Source of the DNA: Methanomassiliicoccus sp.
GTDB lineage: Archaea; Thermoplasmatota; Thermoplasmata; Methanomassiliicoccales; Methanomassiliicoccaceae
Assembly (NCBI GenBank): GCA_033485155.1
Contig: JAWQJJ010000002.1
Location: forward strand, 372,001 to 436,000
Length of the DNA: 64,000 nucleotides
Direction of reading: 5' to 3'
In this document: positions 53,303-60,792 of the stretch, one piece after another
How the letters are laid out: every line of letters begins with the position of its first letter
Position numbering within the stretch: the first letter of the stretch is position 1
Notes under the pieces: generated by a model
What the model was told of the DNA's origin: nothing
Database searches by the model: none
Seen by the model: the letters and a program-made list of their open reading frames with translations, nothing else
Translations under genes and position numbers: made by a program

Positions 53303-55672
53303 TCAACGCTTAATTCCGGCTGAAATAATGCTGGATAAGAATGTCTCAGGATTTTGAGGTGGAGATTCAACGAAGGCTTGATGAAATATCACAGAGGCTT
53401 GAGTAAGGCCTGGAAGGGTATTCGCTTCGATTACCATAATCTGGCCAGTTATCCTGTTGAAAAAAATATCTATTCTCCCATAACCTTGTATCCCTAGAGC
53501 TCTGCCTACCTTTTCAATATTCTTCTTTATTATGGTTATTTGACTTGACGTTATAATGCTCTCTGGAGGGGGAGTGAGATTTACCCCTGTTCCACCCAAA
53601 AATTTTTCATCCAATGACAATACATCCCCCTTCTCAACTACAGTGATACTTGGAGTGAGAGAGTGATATTCATCGTTATCTTCCGAAATGCCGACAGTCA
53701 GCTCTATCCAACCTGTAATGGGCACATGCGTTAAATCGAACCCAGAAATGGAGATTTTATCCGTCATAATAAATGGTTCTAGGATAAGATCATCTTTGCA
53801 CATAGGCATCTCTATTGCGAGTGGCTGTTGAGAGAACGTTCCTGAGGCTAAGGTGGATTGCCCTTTTTCGATTGCCTGTAAATATAATTGTAAGTCGGTT
53901 TCAGAATTGAAATGCACAACTCCCGTCGAGCTCCCATCACATCTTGGCTTTACCAATATATTGGCAGTATTTAATTTTTCAACTGCCTTTTTCCAAACAC
54001 TCCCCACAGATGTGTGATGTTCAGGGTTTATGATAACCTTCGATGCCGATATTAAAATGTCATCATTTAAGTTGGATATCACCTCACCAGTCCGATATTT
54101 ATCCATACAAAGGTGTGAAGCGCATACATCCGAACCATTAAAGGCTATACCATATGTATTAAATATAGCTTGAAGGCCGCCGTTCTCACCTTCGCCACCG
54201 TGGAGGGCAATAAATACGAATGCATTTTCGTTTGCAGCTTTTTTACAAAATGATTCAAGGTTCATTCTATGAGGCATCATCAGTTCTTTATGTCCTAGTT
54301 GTTGAATGCCAAGGTGTCTGCACACGGGCTTTGAAAGGATTTCGATTCTTGAAACAATGTCCTCTGCATTGGAACAATCCTCTTGGATTTCTTCAACTGT
54401 ATAGCTCAACGCAAAGATGTATGGTAGTTGCCAAATGTCACCGTTGGGGGCAAGGAGAAAGGGTGTTGGAATGTAGTCATGCGAATGCATGAGCTTTAAC
54501 CAAACATTGATTCCCGACATGACCGATACCTGGCGCTCGGATGTATTACCGCCCAGAAGGACATATATTTCCTTTGCATTAGTATTTTTAATACGTGGAT
54601 TTGTAGAGCAGTTCAATCCGTAACGTTTTGCAGCATGCTCAACAATGTATTGTAACATATCTCTATGCGTAAACCCAATGCGACTACCTTGAACGAATAA
54701 ATTACTACACTGCTCCAATCCAGTTATTGGATTGATATCGAAGATGATGATTCTACCATCAGGCATGAGCCATCCATCAAAACAAGCAAAATCGCTCATG
54801 TCGAACTCTCTGAAGAGTCTTTCAGCGGTCCTCTGAATATTGCCTATTTCTACATCGTTCATCTTTGCTGGGCAATCGTTTTCAACATTCCTGGATAACA
54901 TATATTTATCTCTATATGTCAATATATCATGGCCTATGAGCCGACTCTCCATCGGAATCAAAGAGGCTGGTTCGCCCTGATTATTTTCTAAGACTACAAT
55001 TGTAAACTCGCGGCCTTGGCAGTAAGGTTCAATCATAGCATCTTTGCCAAGTCTATTCGAGAATATATATTGTAAATGTTCTACCGCCTCATTGATGGTC
55101 AGGACCGACTTCACACCTATGCTAGATCCGCCTTCGGCGGGCTTTACAACATATTTGTCTCCAGGATAATATTTGATAAAATTTGTTATCTTTTCTATGA
55201 GTGAACTAGGTGGATCAGTTATGCTGAACTGACAATTTGGAAGTGTTGGATAGTGGAGTCTTTGCATATGCTCATTAGCAGTGAGCTTGTTGAACATAAG
55301 GCGGCAGGCTTGCGATGAGGAACCAACAAATGGTATCCCGTTCACTTCGAGAAGCTCTTGAAGTGTACCATCTTCACCGAACGCCCCATGAATTGTCGGA
55401 AAAACGATATCGACATTATGCTTCTTCAACGTTCTTATAAATTCTTCATGCGACAGCGGCTTTCCTATGCTTTCGAGTTTGAAATCGTAATCCTCTGGAG
55501 TATTCGAATATAACTGTGCGACGGATATTTGATAAAAATTGCACTCTGTATCGCAATAGAAGGGGATAACACCCCATCCCAATGAAGGCAGATGATCCAT
55601 TATCGAGCATGCAGAATTAAGGGAGACACCACGTTCTTTAGACGGGCCGCCGCATATCAAACCAATAATCAT
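53303..55672 (-). CDS. Tandem D-alanine-D-alanine ligase (two ATP-grasp units)
   Basis: 789 residues, two complete Ddl units fused. Unit 1 (about 1-365): GGPSKERGVSLNSA, IHGAFGEDGTLQELLE, KPAEGGSSIGV and FDINPITGLEQCSN. Unit 2 (about 375-789): LGGNTSERQVSVMSG, LHGGEGENGGLQAIF, KPRCDGSSTGVVHF and VIEANTLPGLTQASV. Unit 2 keeps the canonical ExNxxPG loop; unit 1 has D-x-N-P-x-T-G. Normal Ddl makes D-Ala-D-Ala for peptidoglycan, which archaea lack. Faces the alr gene. Joint action on D-amino acids is inference. Confidence 0.9.
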   Translation of the reverse strand: MIIGLICGGPSKERGVSLNSACSIMDHLPSLGWGVIPFYCDTECNFYQISVAQLYSNTPEDYDFKLESIGKPLSHEEFIRTLKKHNVDIVFPTIHGAFGEDGTLQELLEVNGIPFVGSSSQACRLMFNKLTANEHMQRLHYPTLPNCQFSITDPPSSLIEKITNFIKYYPGDKYVVKPAEGGSSIGVKSVLTINEAVEHLQYIFSNRLGKDAMIEPYCQGREFTIVVLENNQGEPASLIPMESRLIGHDILTYRDKYMLSRNVENDCPAKMNDVEIGNIQRTAERLFREFDMSDFACFDGWLMPDGRIIIFDINPITGLEQCSNLFVQGSRIGFTHRDMLQYIVEHAAKRYGLNCSTNPRIKNTNAKEIYVLLGGNTSERQVSVMSGINVWLKLMHSHDYIPTPFLLAPNGDIWQLPYIFALSYTVEEIQEDCSNAEDIVSRIEILSKPVCRHLGIQQLGHKELMMPHRMNLESFCKKAANENAFVFIALHGGEGENGGLQAIFNTYGIAFNGSDVCASHLCMDKYRTGEVISNLNDDILISASKVIINPEHHTSVGSVWKKAVEKLNTANILVKPRCDGSSTGVVHFNSETDLQLYLQAIEKGQSTLASGTFSQQPLAIEMPMCKDDLILEPFIMTDKISISGFDLTHVPITGWIELTVGISEDNDEYHSLTPSITVVEKGDVLSLDEKFLGGTGVNLTPPPESIITSSQITIIKKNIEKVGRALGIQGYGRIDIFFNRITGQIMVIEANTLPGLTQASVIFHQAFVESPPQNPETFLSSIISAGIKR

Positions 55673-55915
55673 ATCGGCTCTCCGTTAGGTTGAGCATTTT
55701 GATGAGAGCATCCATTCAAATAAAATCATCGCCCAAAAAGTACATGAAGAAGGCGATACTGCCCAATTTAAAGCCATGTTGTCGATTCAAGGAAAATAGC
55801 AACCATCAATCAGTACATAGGGTACATGCCCTAGATATCGATATTATCCCTCATATGATTTCCCTATCCTTTGTCCCATAAATATGTCCATATATAGTCT
55901 ACAAGAATCTAATCA
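55673..55915 (-). other. Gap between tandem ddl and RHH copy B
   Basis: 243 bp with no supported gene. The AT-rich stretch at about 55683-55760 could hold the leftward ddl promoter. Near 55915 lies the right edge of the island, since copy B of the RHH gene ends here earlier than copy A. Confidence 0.35.
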
Positions 55916-56107
55916 TCATCTTTCCCGCAGTTTCTTTAGGTTGTATGTCTGGGTTCTCGAAAAATATTCCTCTAAGGCGATTTCAGCGACATCACTCTTG
56001 GGCACTCCAAAGATACGGTATATCTTCTCCAACCTTTCAGCCTGTTTGGGGGAGATACGGATTTGTAATACTACCACGTCGCCCTTTGCCTTTTGATTGG
56101 AGATCAT
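55916..56107 (-). CDS. Ribbon-helix-helix DNA-binding protein, copy B
   Basis: 63 residues. Same RHH fold as copy A (47103-47348): VVLQIRISPKQAERLEKIYR, with conservative changes (R/K, F/Y). It ends LKKLRER while copy A continues 19 residues. ATGA overlap with the upstream small membrane protein. End gene of the leftward replication/early operon. Confidence 0.75.
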   Translation of the reverse strand: MISNQKAKGDVVVLQIRISPKQAERLEKIYRIFGVPKSDVAEIALEEYFSRTQTYNLKKLRER

Positions 56108-56319
56108 GATTGACCCCCAGGTTTAAGTGGGGGTACTAAGAAACATTCAGTCTGTTTAACCAGTGATTTTCGAGACCTCCGAATGTAGGATATAGCTAGA
56201 AAGAGGGGGAGGGATACCAAGGAGGCAAAGACCGCAAGAGGCCGAAGGTTAACTAATATGTATGTAGACCTCCAGCCGGTGCGATCATTCAGGAGATTTG
56301 AAAGGGGAGCTTTGCTCAT
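56104..56319 (-). CDS. Small single-pass membrane protein, copy B
   Basis: 71 residues, one membrane helix (PLAVFASLVSLPLFLAISYI), related to the 72-residue protein at 47345-47563. Overlaps the serine recombinase stop by 4 bp. Function unknown. Confidence 0.6.
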   Translation of the reverse strand: MSKAPLSNLLNDRTGWRSTYILVNLRPLAVFASLVSLPLFLAISYIRRSRKSLVKQTECFLVPPLKPGGQS

Positions 56320-57062
56320 TGCCCCTCCCTCGCCTGCATAAAACAGGTGTTTTGTGCAGGTTCTTCTTTTTGCTCGTTCTTTATATACTCCTCCTCGTTT
56401 TCGAGGGGTAGGTTTTTTGCAGGTCGTTTTGAGAGAATGGGCGCCCTCTTGTAGTCCTTACCTACGAGATCGTCCCGCCCGGCATCGTGTAGGTACTTGT
56501 TGATTGTACCTTGCGAAACACGGAGATCTCCGGCGAGCCGAGATTTCACCCCGCCTGCCTCGAGAACGAGGATAACCGTCTCGATATCGAGGTTAACCCT
56601 CGGTCGACCGAGGGTTTTCCCTTCGGCCCTCACCCTAGCTAGGCCCTGTTTGACCTTTTTGGAATTCTGTCGCCGAAACCACGATGAGAACACCGCTGAC
56701 AGCTCATATTGAGTCATCCCGGTCGGGTCTTCCAGGTCGAAGGACTGATTGGCGAACACGATACCGATCGGAGGTTTCATTCCCAGGAGTTCATTCACGA
56801 ACTCGATGGAAGGAACCGTATCACGCCATAGTCGATCATCGCTCTGAGCCATGAGAACGTCGAACCTGTGCGCTTTGGCATCTCTCCTTAGAGCTATCAT
56901 GCCGGGCCGTCCCTTATCAGCACCGGACCATCCCTCATCAACATACTCACGGAAGATGGTCATGCCCCTAGACTCTGCAAGCTTACGAAGGATGCGGAGC
57001 TGGGTCTCCGGGTTCTGGTCCTTGTCGTCGGTCGAGACCCTAGCGTAAATTGCAGCCTTCAA
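56316..57062 (-). CDS. Serine recombinase (resolvase/invertase family)
   Basis: 248 residues. The N-terminal resolvase domain has YARVSTDDKDQNPETQ with the catalytic Ser, DVLMAQSDDRLWRDT and the long helix E. The C-terminal HTH (GGVKSRLAGDLRVSQGTINKYLHDAG) is Hin-like. It is a small serine recombinase, more likely a resolvase or invertase than an integrase. The C-terminal tail after residue 215 is charged. Together with the tyrosine integrase it gives the element two recombinases. No inverted-repeat invertible segment was found nearby. Confidence 0.9.
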   Translation of the reverse strand: MKAAIYARVSTDDKDQNPETQLRILRKLAESRGMTIFREYVDEGWSGADKGRPGMIALRRDAKAHRFDVLMAQSDDRLWRDTVPSIEFVNELLGMKPPIGIVFANQSFDLEDPTGMTQYELSAVFSSWFRRQNSKKVKQGLARVRAEGKTLGRPRVNLDIETVILVLEAGGVKSRLAGDLRVSQGTINKYLHDAGRDDLVGKDYKRAPILSKRPAKNLPLENEEEYIKNEQKEEPAQNTCFMQAREGQ

Positions 57063-57168
57063 CGGAGGAACCTCCCTACAAACATGCGGATTGGAAGGAT
57101 GAAAAAGAGGTCGAAAAGCCAGACAGTCTTCTTAAGAAAATGCCTTGTTTCGACAGATGATAAATAGC

Positions 57169-57354
57169 TCACTGGACCAGCCTCCTTGAAGTAAACTCGG
57201 CCGTCCTCAGCTCGCGCATTCTGTCTTCTACCTCTAAGAGCCTCTTTTCGATGACATACGGGCGAGGGATCGGGACGTCGATTAGCCTACAATATTCCCG
57301 CATCAGATCTTCTGGAATGGGGCCATAGGAGAGCATCCGAGTTTCATGCATCAT
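57169..57354 (-). CDS. Small protein downstream of dcm
   Basis: 61 residues: GPIPEDLMREYCRLIDVPIPRP then VIEKRLLEVEDRMRELRT, a helical protein. ATG 57354 is 1 bp after the dcm stop, so it is translated from the same message. Function unknown. Confidence 0.55.
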   Translation of the reverse strand: MMHETRMLSYGPIPEDLMREYCRLIDVPIPRPYVIEKRLLEVEDRMRELRTAEFTSRRLVQ

Positions 57355-57355
57355 C

Positions 57356-58165
57356 TTAGGCCACCCTCCGTTCGGCCTCTACGATTAAGCTGCCGACGAA
57401 CTCGGCCACTTGCGGAACCACAGCGTTACCTAGCGCCCTAAGCTGGTCCACCCTGGCGGGAACCCCATCAGCCACCTGGCAAACTCCGGGTTCAGCTCCC
57501 CAGAGGTCAGCCCACTTGGGATAGGAATGGGAATCGGACGGCCGATAGGAGAACACTGATACATCCTGACCGCCTGGGACAGGTTCACCGAATGATTGGA
57601 GCCAAACTTCTGCTGGCTGCTCCTGAGGTTCGCCGTGAAGGTGTCCGCCACCGTGGGGGTAGGCCACGATAAGCATCCGGTCGCGGCGATGGAGCGCGCC
57701 AACACTGGCCGCTGATACAATGTCCCATTCCGCATCATACCCGCAGAAGGCCAGCTCTTGCAACACATGTCCAAGTCCACGGTACCGGAGGGCAGGAACA
57801 TTCTCCAGGAGCACGAACCGAGGTCGTAGGTCCCGAACAATTCGCATGGCCTCGAAAAAGAGGCTAGAGCGCGGTCCGGAAATGCCGACACCTTTTCCAG
57901 CCTGGGATATGTCCTGGCAGGGGAAACCCCCAGCGATGATGTCCACTCGCTCAAGGTCGTCTGTATCGATCTCGCACACGTCGCCATATAGCTCCACTCC
58001 TTGCCAGTGCTGTCCTAGAATCCTCTGGTTGAACTGTTCTCCAAACGGTTTCTTTGATTTCGGGTCATGCTCGCATTGCCAGCTAACTTTCATACCCGCC
58101 CTTTCCAGCCCAAGGTCTATTCCCCCTATTCCGCTGAAGAGAGAACCCACGGTAAGAGCGGCCAT
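57356..58165 (-). CDS. dcm: DNA (cytosine-5) methyltransferase
   Basis: 269 residues, short for the family (usually 300-450), with a small target-recognition region. Motif I is LFSGIGGIDLGL, motif IV GGFPCQDIS with the catalytic Cys, motif VI ENVPAL, motif VIII RDRMLIVA and motif X RALGNAVVPQVAEFVG. ATG 58165 overlaps the upstream stop by one base. It probably protects the element against host restriction, or the McrBC target choice. A second long frame (57430-57987) runs through the same DNA. Confidence 0.92.
   Translation of the reverse strand: MAALTVGSLFSGIGGIDLGLERAGMKVSWQCEHDPKSKKPFGEQFNQRILGQHWQGVELYGDVCEIDTDDLERVDIIAGGFPCQDISQAGKGVGISGPRSSLFFEAMRIVRDLRPRFVLLENVPALRYRGLGHVLQELAFCGYDAEWDIVSAASVGALHRRDRMLIVAYPHGGGHLHGEPQEQPAEVWLQSFGEPVPGGQDVSVFSYRPSDSHSYPKWADLWGAEPGVCQVADGVPARVDQLRALGNAVVPQVAEFVGSLIVEAERRVA
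57430..57987 (-). CDS. Alternate-frame ORF inside dcm (possible dual-coding)
   Basis: A 185-residue frame on the same strand as dcm, offset by one. Its motifs SPARTYPRLEKVSAF, SWRMFLPSG, SWPSAGMMRNGTLYQRP, WPTPTVADTF and ARWLMGFPPGWTSL are ones I recall from phage proteins annotated beside or over Dcm-type genes. Long conserved patterns in an overlapping frame are unusual. It could be a genuine second gene, or a product of constrained dcm coding that has entered databases. No ribosome-binding site is evident. Confidence 0.4.
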   Translation of the reverse strand: MATCARSIQTTLSEWTSSLGVSPARTYPRLEKVSAFPDRALASFSRPCELFGTYDLGSCSWRMFLPSGTVDLDMCCKSWPSAGMMRNGTLYQRPVLARSIAATGCLSWPTPTVADTFTANLRSSQQKFGSNHSVNLSQAVRMYQCSPIGRPIPIPIPSGLTSGELNPEFARWLMGFPPGWTSLGR

Positions 58166-58407
58166 CAGTCATCCCCCGCAGGATCGAACATCTGGCCGTC
58201 CGGCCTCGCCATGAAGTCTGGGCAGGGAACCTTTGTTTCCTCCCGACCAGCGAACCGGCGCTTAGTGTATCGGTCCCAGAGTCCATTGTAGCGGGAACAG
58301 TGGTACTTCCTGGACAAGTCATGGCAGTAAGCACAGTTCCGCTTCCTGATCCGGACCTGATGAATCCCAGCAGCCTCAATGACACTGGCCAGCTTAGAAA
58401 ACCTCAA
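58165..58407 (-). CDS. Small cysteine-rich protein upstream of dcm
   Basis: 80 residues with C-A-Y-C and a later Cys (KRNCAYCHDLSRKYHC; TKVPCPDF), a zinc-finger-like arrangement. I take TTG 58407, which overlaps the upstream TGA as TTGA and follows GGGGAGGTG (58414-58422) at good spacing. ATG 58428 is the alternative. Its stop overlaps the dcm ATG. Possibly DNA-binding. Confidence 0.6.
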   Translation of the reverse strand: MRFSKLASVIEAAGIHQVRIRKRNCAYCHDLSRKYHCSRYNGLWDRYTKRRFAGREETKVPCPDFMARPDGQMFDPAGDD

Positions 58408-58736
58408 ATCGAACACCTCCCCTGGCATTCGTCCTGTGCCCCTTGCGCTGGCCTAGGGGCGTAGATGGTCCCTAATACTGGCTTGGGAAAGTCTTTTTGA
58501 TCGAGCCTCGCCCGCTCAATTATCTCCCGCTGATGAGGGGGGAGCTCGAAAACCTTCAGGGTTCTCCTGGTCGGGTTGGCCAAATATTCCTTCAATGACT
58601 CTTCCCCTTCATGCTCCAAGATAAAGAGCTGAAGGGCCATCTGATCCTCCTCGGCCTCGGTGCGCTCCCTTGGGGCCTTCTTTCCTTCCTCAACCATACC
58701 TAAGAGTTTCTTGAACTGATCATCAGCAATGCTCAT
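58404..58736 (-). CDS. Helical protein of the replication-region operon
   Basis: 110 residues from ATG 58736, which overlaps the stop of the 380-residue gene as ATGA. MSIADDQFKKLLGMVEEGKK, then KEYLANPTRRTLKVFELPPHQR: an all-helical charged protein. The longer frame to 58910 is not used. Function unknown; a replication accessory is possible from position. Confidence 0.62.
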   Translation of the reverse strand: MSIADDQFKKLLGMVEEGKKAPRERTEAEEDQMALQLFILEHEGEESLKEYLANPTRRTLKVFELPPHQREIIERARLDQKDFPKPVLGTIYAPRPAQGAQDECQGRCSI

Positions 58737-59875
58737 TGATACATGCCTCCAGAATTGTCCACCGCTGGTTGTTGATCTGCCTGGGCCGTAGCACCCTGGC
58801 GGGCCATCGCGGTCATGGCCTCCCTTTGAAGTTCCAGGTTGGCGAACTCCAACACCCTGTGCTGAAGCTCCCCGAACTCTGCCAGTAGTCGATAGTTCTC
58901 CAGCATCCATCCCTCGACGTTGGCCTTCTCCGATGCCATGTCGTGACGGATACTGGCCATGCTGGCCCGAAGCTCCTTGGTCACTCCGTAGAAGTTTGTA
59001 ACGGCGTCCGCCCGGGCGGCGTCCTTAGTTTCAAGGGCATCGGGGCCAGGGGTCGAATCCCGCCAGTATCCGGTTTCCTTTGCAGGAACAAAGCCAACCG
59101 GGAAGTTCCCCATGATCGCGGAGTCGTTAGTAGCGTGATGGAACTCCCCTACAAACTTGGGCTCCCCGAATTGCCAGCCTCCGAACTTGGAGAGGATGTT
59201 GACGGCCCTCTGAGCCCTATCCGCTAGGTCCTGCCTAGACTCCATCGCCCGACCCGGCAGCATCTCCACCGGGGACGGCCAGACGTGCATAGCCTGGCCG
59301 TTGGGGTAGTCCCAGAACTGAAGCTTAACATCCCCGTCCTCCAGGGAGATACGGCCCATGTAGAAGGTCACTCCGTTCTCCAGGTGCTTAGGGGTCCGCT
59401 CAAAGACGGGCAGGACGGTCTCCCCTTCCTCGGTCCTAATCTTAAGGGGGTGCTCTAGATCGCCTTGTCGCAGAACCGGATAAATGAACCGTCCGTCAAT
59501 GTGAGTCTCGCCGGTTATGATGACGGCTCCGGAGGGGTTTTTATCCGGTTGACAACAATTTTGTTCATTCCGACCCCCATCGCAAAGGGGTTGACTCGGG
59601 GGTTGACTCGCGGATGATAATAGTTCATCCAGTATACTCGCCCGCTCCCCCCGAGTATAGAGAACTGGGTTACGTGTTCCCTTGATCCGGGCGATAAAGC
59701 GCTCCGACTCCAAGGCCCGAAGGTGTTTATCGACCCCTTGCTTGCTTATCTTGATGCCCTTCTCGGATAGCGCTTTAACGATGCTGGTCGGGCACATTCC
59801 GGAGTTAGGAGTTAGGCCGTCGACGGCATAGTGATAGATGCTTCGGCGGGTGGGTGAGGGGTCTACTTTTTGCAT
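58733..59875 (-). CDS. Winged-helix protein next to iterons, candidate replication protein
   Basis: 380 residues. N-terminal winged helix with SIVKALSEKGIKISKQGVDKHLRALESERFI (about residues 31-62), a middle beta-rich domain (VTFYMGRISLEDGDVKLQFWD) and a helical C-terminus with a Gln-rich tail. Iteron-like repeats lie inside its own 5' part and upstream (59591-60025), which suggests that it binds them. A Rep-like or partition role is inferred; no known Rep family is recognised. Confidence 0.6.
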   Translation of the reverse strand: MQKVDPSPTRRSIYHYAVDGLTPNSGMCPTSIVKALSEKGIKISKQGVDKHLRALESERFIARIKGTRNPVLYTRGERASILDELLSSASQPPSQPLCDGGRNEQNCCQPDKNPSGAVIITGETHIDGRFIYPVLRQGDLEHPLKIRTEEGETVLPVFERTPKHLENGVTFYMGRISLEDGDVKLQFWDYPNGQAMHVWPSPVEMLPGRAMESRQDLADRAQRAVNILSKFGGWQFGEPKFVGEFHHATNDSAIMGNFPVGFVPAKETGYWRDSTPGPDALETKDAARADAVTNFYGVTKELRASMASIRHDMASEKANVEGWMLENYRLLAEFGELQHRVLEFANLELQREAMTAMARQGATAQADQQPAVDNSGGMYQ

Positions 59876-60025
59876 GGGATAGCACCCCCTCCGTCAACCG
59901 AGTCAACCGGGGGGGTTGACTCAGGGGGTTGACTCGAATTCTTCCAGCAAGCAGAAAAGAGGGGTTGACTCGGGGGGTTGACTAGGGGTTGACCGACTAG
60001 GCAGTTTGTCCACCTAAAAGTTGAC
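59549..60025. repeat. Iteron-like TTGAC repeats, candidate replication origin
   Basis: Core GGGTTGACTC occurs repeatedly. TTGAC starts at 59549, 59591, 59603, 59916, 59929, 59965, 59978, 59989 and 60021. Inverted copies (GTCAA) lie at 59893 and 59902, facing the pair at 59916/59929 so that a large palindrome forms around 59900-59920. Spacings of 11-13 bp put copies on the same helix face. The longest gap between coding regions (59876-60039) holds most of them. This looks like an iteron-type origin. Confidence 0.7.
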
Positions 60026-60039
60026 TTAAAAACCATGCC

Positions 60040-60399
60040 TTACCCCCTGTAGCTAGTGCCGCGAATCTCGCATTCGACGCACTTGTGAACGTTCTTGCCC
60101 GGCTTCAGAACGAAACAGAACCGTTGGTCATGGGGCAGGAGGCAACGATAGCCATAGGTGAACACGTTGCCCTTTCGCCTCCTGACCTCACCATCGCGCT
60201 CCAGGACCTTCAAGCGCCTGGTGACGTCGGTTATCCTTCTGCCGTTACCCAGTTCTTCAGCAATGGTTCCGGGGTCAACTCCCGCGTTGTAGCGGTCCCT
60301 GATGTAATGGTCCTCTTCCCAGTCTCCATCTATGACGGTCAGAGGTTCACCCCCAGAGAGGACAGGATCAGGAGCAGCGCGACGAACTCCGCGAACCAC
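60040..60399 (-). CDS. Winged-helix protein, upstream gene of the early operon
   Basis: 119 residues. The pattern DPGTIAEELGNGRRITDVTRRLKVLERDGEVRRRKGN is a winged HTH (residues about 44-80). The C-terminus has RCLLPHDQRFCFVLKPGKNVHKCVECEI, three Cys that may bind metal. ATG 60399 is the only in-frame ATG; the first ~25 residues (VRRAAPDPVLSGG) are not typical and a later start (GTC/CTG) is possible. It overlaps the 43-residue membrane ORF in another frame. Confidence 0.6.
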   Translation of the reverse strand: MVRGVRRAAPDPVLSGGEPLTVIDGDWEEDHYIRDRYNAGVDPGTIAEELGNGRRITDVTRRLKVLERDGEVRRRKGNVFTYGYRCLLPHDQRFCFVLKPGKNVHKCVECEIRGTSYRG

Positions 60400-60470
60400 A
60401 GCATGGCGAAAAGGAAGAGCAGCCGGGCGATGATCGAGCCCTTTCTCAGCTCAGGGGCAACGCTAGACAT
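60339..60470 (-). CDS. Small membrane ORF (43 residues) in another frame
   Basis: ATG 60470 gives SSVAPELRKGSIIARLLFLF then AMLWFAEFVALLLILSSLGV, a single hydrophobic helix. The ATG overlaps the end of the 109-residue gene (AATGTCTAG). It overlaps the winged-helix gene start by 61 bp in another frame, so one of the two starts is probably wrong. Confidence 0.4.
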   Translation of the reverse strand: MSSVAPELRKGSIIARLLFLFAMLWFAEFVALLLILSSLGVNL

Positions 60471-60792
60471 TTAGAACCCCCTGAACCCGCTTCCTGGCGC
60501 CCCTAGGCCGGTTTCCGACCCTTGACCTTGTGGCAGCTAGCCTATCGGCGTTGACGAAGCCTGAGACCGGAACGAAGCTCTTACAACGGGCGCAGTTGTC
60601 GCAGCTATCCCCCTTACAACGCTCCGTCATTGTGGAACAGGCGTTGATCTCCTTGCCGTTCCCGTCGACGAGTTGGCAGAAATCACAACAATCGTTGAAG
60701 ATCAGTTCCCCGCTCAGAGGCCCACCCCCCGACGAAGAGGATAGAGAGGGTTCCGGCAGGCTCCATTGTGAGGTATTCCGCAGAGAGGACAT
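60463..60792 (-). CDS. Cysteine-rich protein at the right end of the element
   Basis: 109 residues with a cysteine cluster CCDFCQ, NACSTMTERC and DSCDNCARC, a zinc-ribbon-like set. N-terminus is Ser-rich; C-terminus basic (RPRGARKRVQ). Upstream gene of the leftward early operon. Function unknown; may be a DNA-binding regulator. Confidence 0.6.
   Translation of the reverse strand: MSSLRNTSQWSLPEPSLSSSSGGGPLSGELIFNDCCDFCQLVDGNGKEINACSTMTERCKGDSCDNCARCKSFVPVSGFVNADRLAATRSRVGNRPRGARKRVQGVLNV

Noticed and set aside
55690-55881. 63-codon plus-strand ORF between tandem ddl and RHH copy B
   Set aside because: No ribosome-binding site, no recognisable pattern, and it lies over the likely ddl promoter.
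56316-57062. IS607-type insertion sequence
   Set aside because: The serine recombinase has resolvase/Hin-like order (catalytic domain first, HTH last) and no TnpB gene or element ends are nearby.
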